From Phragmitibacter flavus (lineage in GTDB: Bacteria; Verrucomicrobiota; Verrucomicrobiia; Verrucomicrobiales; Verrucomicrobiaceae): a stretch of 64,000 nucleotides of DNA. The notes below the pieces were generated by a model. The model did not search any database. It had not been told where the DNA came from and worked only from the letters and a program-made list of their open reading frames with translations. The position numbers and the translations under genes are program-made. Each line of letters starts with the position of its first letter. Position 1 is the first letter of the stretch. This document shows, one piece after another, positions 62,866 to 64,000 of this stretch. The stretch is from positions 62,001-126,000 of the forward strand of contig NZ_VAUV01000011.1 in the NCBI RefSeq assembly GCF_005780165.1. Direction: 5' to 3'.

Positions 62866-64000
62866 ATGTCGAAGTCCCTCATCATCGCCGAAAAGCCCAG
62901 TGTTGCCGCCGATCTCGCCCGCGCCCTGGCCAAAGCCCCCGGCATGACCGCCTTCTCCAAAGACAAGGACTTCTACGAAAACGACACCCACGTCATCACC
63001 TCCGCCGTCGGCCACCTCCTCGAACAGGAAATGCCCATGAAAGACGGCAAAAAAATCGGCTGGGGATTCACCACCCTCCCCATCCTCCCCGAAAAATTCG
63101 ACCTCAAACCCATCGCCACCAGCGCCGACCGCTACCGCATCGTCGCCCGCCTCATCAAACGCAAGGACGTCACCGAAATCATCAACGCCTGTGATGCCGG
63201 CCGCGAAGGAGAACTCATCTTCCGCAACATCATCGAAGCCACCGGCGCCAAAAAACCCATCCGCCGCATGTGGATGCAGTCGATGACCAACAACTCCATC
63301 CTCGAAGCGTTTAAAAAACTGCGCTCCGACGACGAACTCCAGCCCCTCGCCGATGCCGCCAAATGCCGCAGCGAATCCGACTGGATCATCGGGATCAACA
63401 GCACCCGCGCCCTCACCGCCCTCAACTCCCGCCACGGCGGATTCCGCCTCACCCCCGTCGGCCGCGTCCAGACTCCGACCCTCACCATCCTCGCCAAACG
63501 CGAACGCGAAATCGCCGACTTCATTCCCCGCACTTATTACGAAGTCCACGCCGATTTCGAAGTCAAAGCCGGCCAATACCCTGGTCGCTGGCTCGACACC
63601 ACCTTCAAAAAAGACGAAACCGACGAACACAAAAAAGCCGAACGCCTCTGGGACATCGCCCAGGCCGAAGCCATCGTCGCTCGCTGCACCGGCAAAGACG
63701 CCATCGTCGAAGAGCAGACCAAACCCACCAAACAGATCGCCCCCCTACTCTACGATCTCACCTCCCTCCAGCGCGAAGCCAGCAACCGCTTCGGCTTCAG
63801 CGCCCGCCGCACCCTGCAAATCGCCCAGGCGCTCTACGAAAAATTCAAAGTCCTCACCTACCCAAGGACCGACTCTCGCTACCTCCCCAACGACTACATC
63901 GGCACCGCCACCGATGTCATCCGCGACTTCGCCAAACTCACCCCAGCCAAAGCCGGCAACTTCCCCACCGAGCTCATCCCCCACTGCGAAAAAATCCTCA
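62866..64000 (+). CDS. topB: DNA topoisomerase III (type IA), 3' end missing
   Basis: The first 378 codons are present and the gene runs off the window. The Toprim domain opens [21 protein letters not shown] with the catalytic Glu, and [17 protein letters not shown] holds the DxD-type metal site. The type IA core contains [16 protein letters not shown] and [17 protein letters not shown]. The active-site tyrosine is Tyr332 in [12 protein letters not shown]. The enzyme relaxes and decatenates DNA through a single-strand break. The start is the ATG directly followed by this motif series. Confidence 0.93.
   Translation, partial: MSKSLIIAEKPSVAADLARALAKAPGMTAFSKDKDFYENDTHVITSAVGHLLEQEMPMKDGKKIGWGFTTLPILPEKFDLKPIATSADRYRIVARLIKRKDVTEIINACDAGREGELIFRNIIEATGAKKPIRRMWMQSMTNNSILEAFKKLRSDDELQPLADAAKCRSESDWIIGINSTRALTALNSRHGGFRLTPVGRVQTPTLTILAKREREIADFIPRTYYEVHADFEVKAGQYPGRWLDTTFKKDETDEHKKAERLWDIAQAEAIVARCTGKDAIVEEQTKPTKQIAPLLYDLTSLQREASNRFGFSARRTLQIAQALYEKFKVLTYPRTDSRYLPNDYIGTATDVIRDFAKLTPAKAGNFPTELIPHCEKIL

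Overview
This window reads as chromosomal DNA of a Verrucomicrobiota bacterium, with Planctomycetota the less likely alternative. The grounds are several PEP-CTERM proteins with a V/I-P-E-P-S-R tail, a DUF1549/DUF1553 protein carrying a planctomycete-type cytochrome c domain paired with a DUF1501 protein, a fairly high G+C with strong codon bias, and intergenic spacers full of short tandem heptamers and palindromes. Genus and species cannot be read from the sequence. No rRNA, tRNA, CRISPR array or intact insertion sequence was recognised.

Layout. Positions 1-9156 hold a truncated membrane protein, a phosphodiester-glycosidase-like protein, a UvrD-type helicase, an SLC13-type permease and a SWIM/SNF2 helicase. 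Positions 9217-11612 hold two ParA-type ATPases and a protein with a possible roadblock-like C-terminus. Positions 11613-16430 look like a plastic island: a glycosyltransferase and a methyltransferase lie between gene remnants, including a deleted second copy of the roadblock-like gene and a decayed PEP-CTERM gene. Positions 16431-20361 hold a transglutaminase-like protein and a CysJ-type reductase. Positions 20591-31029 (minus strand) are the complex I genes nuoN to nuoG. A PEP-CTERM gene sits between nuoH and nuoG, and identical Rex-type palindromes precede both. Positions 31216-36585 hold a toxin-antitoxin pair, uvrB, trmL and a DEAD-box RNA helicase. Positions 36760-45493 are secreted or surface functions: a PEP-CTERM protease-like protein, the cytochrome/DUF1501 pair, and a sialidase fused to a GH88/GH105-like hydrolase. 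Positions 45584-47830 hold an AsmA-like and a TPR protein.

Positions 47870-51869 (minus strand) form the most distinctive cluster: a small secreted six-cysteine peptide, a DUF692/MNIO enzyme, a DUF2063 partner, a DoxX-like membrane protein, an ECF sigma factor and an anti-sigma-like protein. Its order matches metal-responsive, bufferin-like RiPP operons, and a strong hairpin lies between the peptide and enzyme genes. The remainder holds a 5-oxoprolinase-type protein, an ABC permease, a DUF433 antitoxin with a frameshifted PIN-like toxin, polA, hisD, a small membrane protein and the start of topB.

Two themes cut across the window. The first is likely redox control of respiration through Rex sites. 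The second is a set of heptamer and decamer repeats and paired palindromes in the spacers, several ending within a few bases of a start or stop codon.
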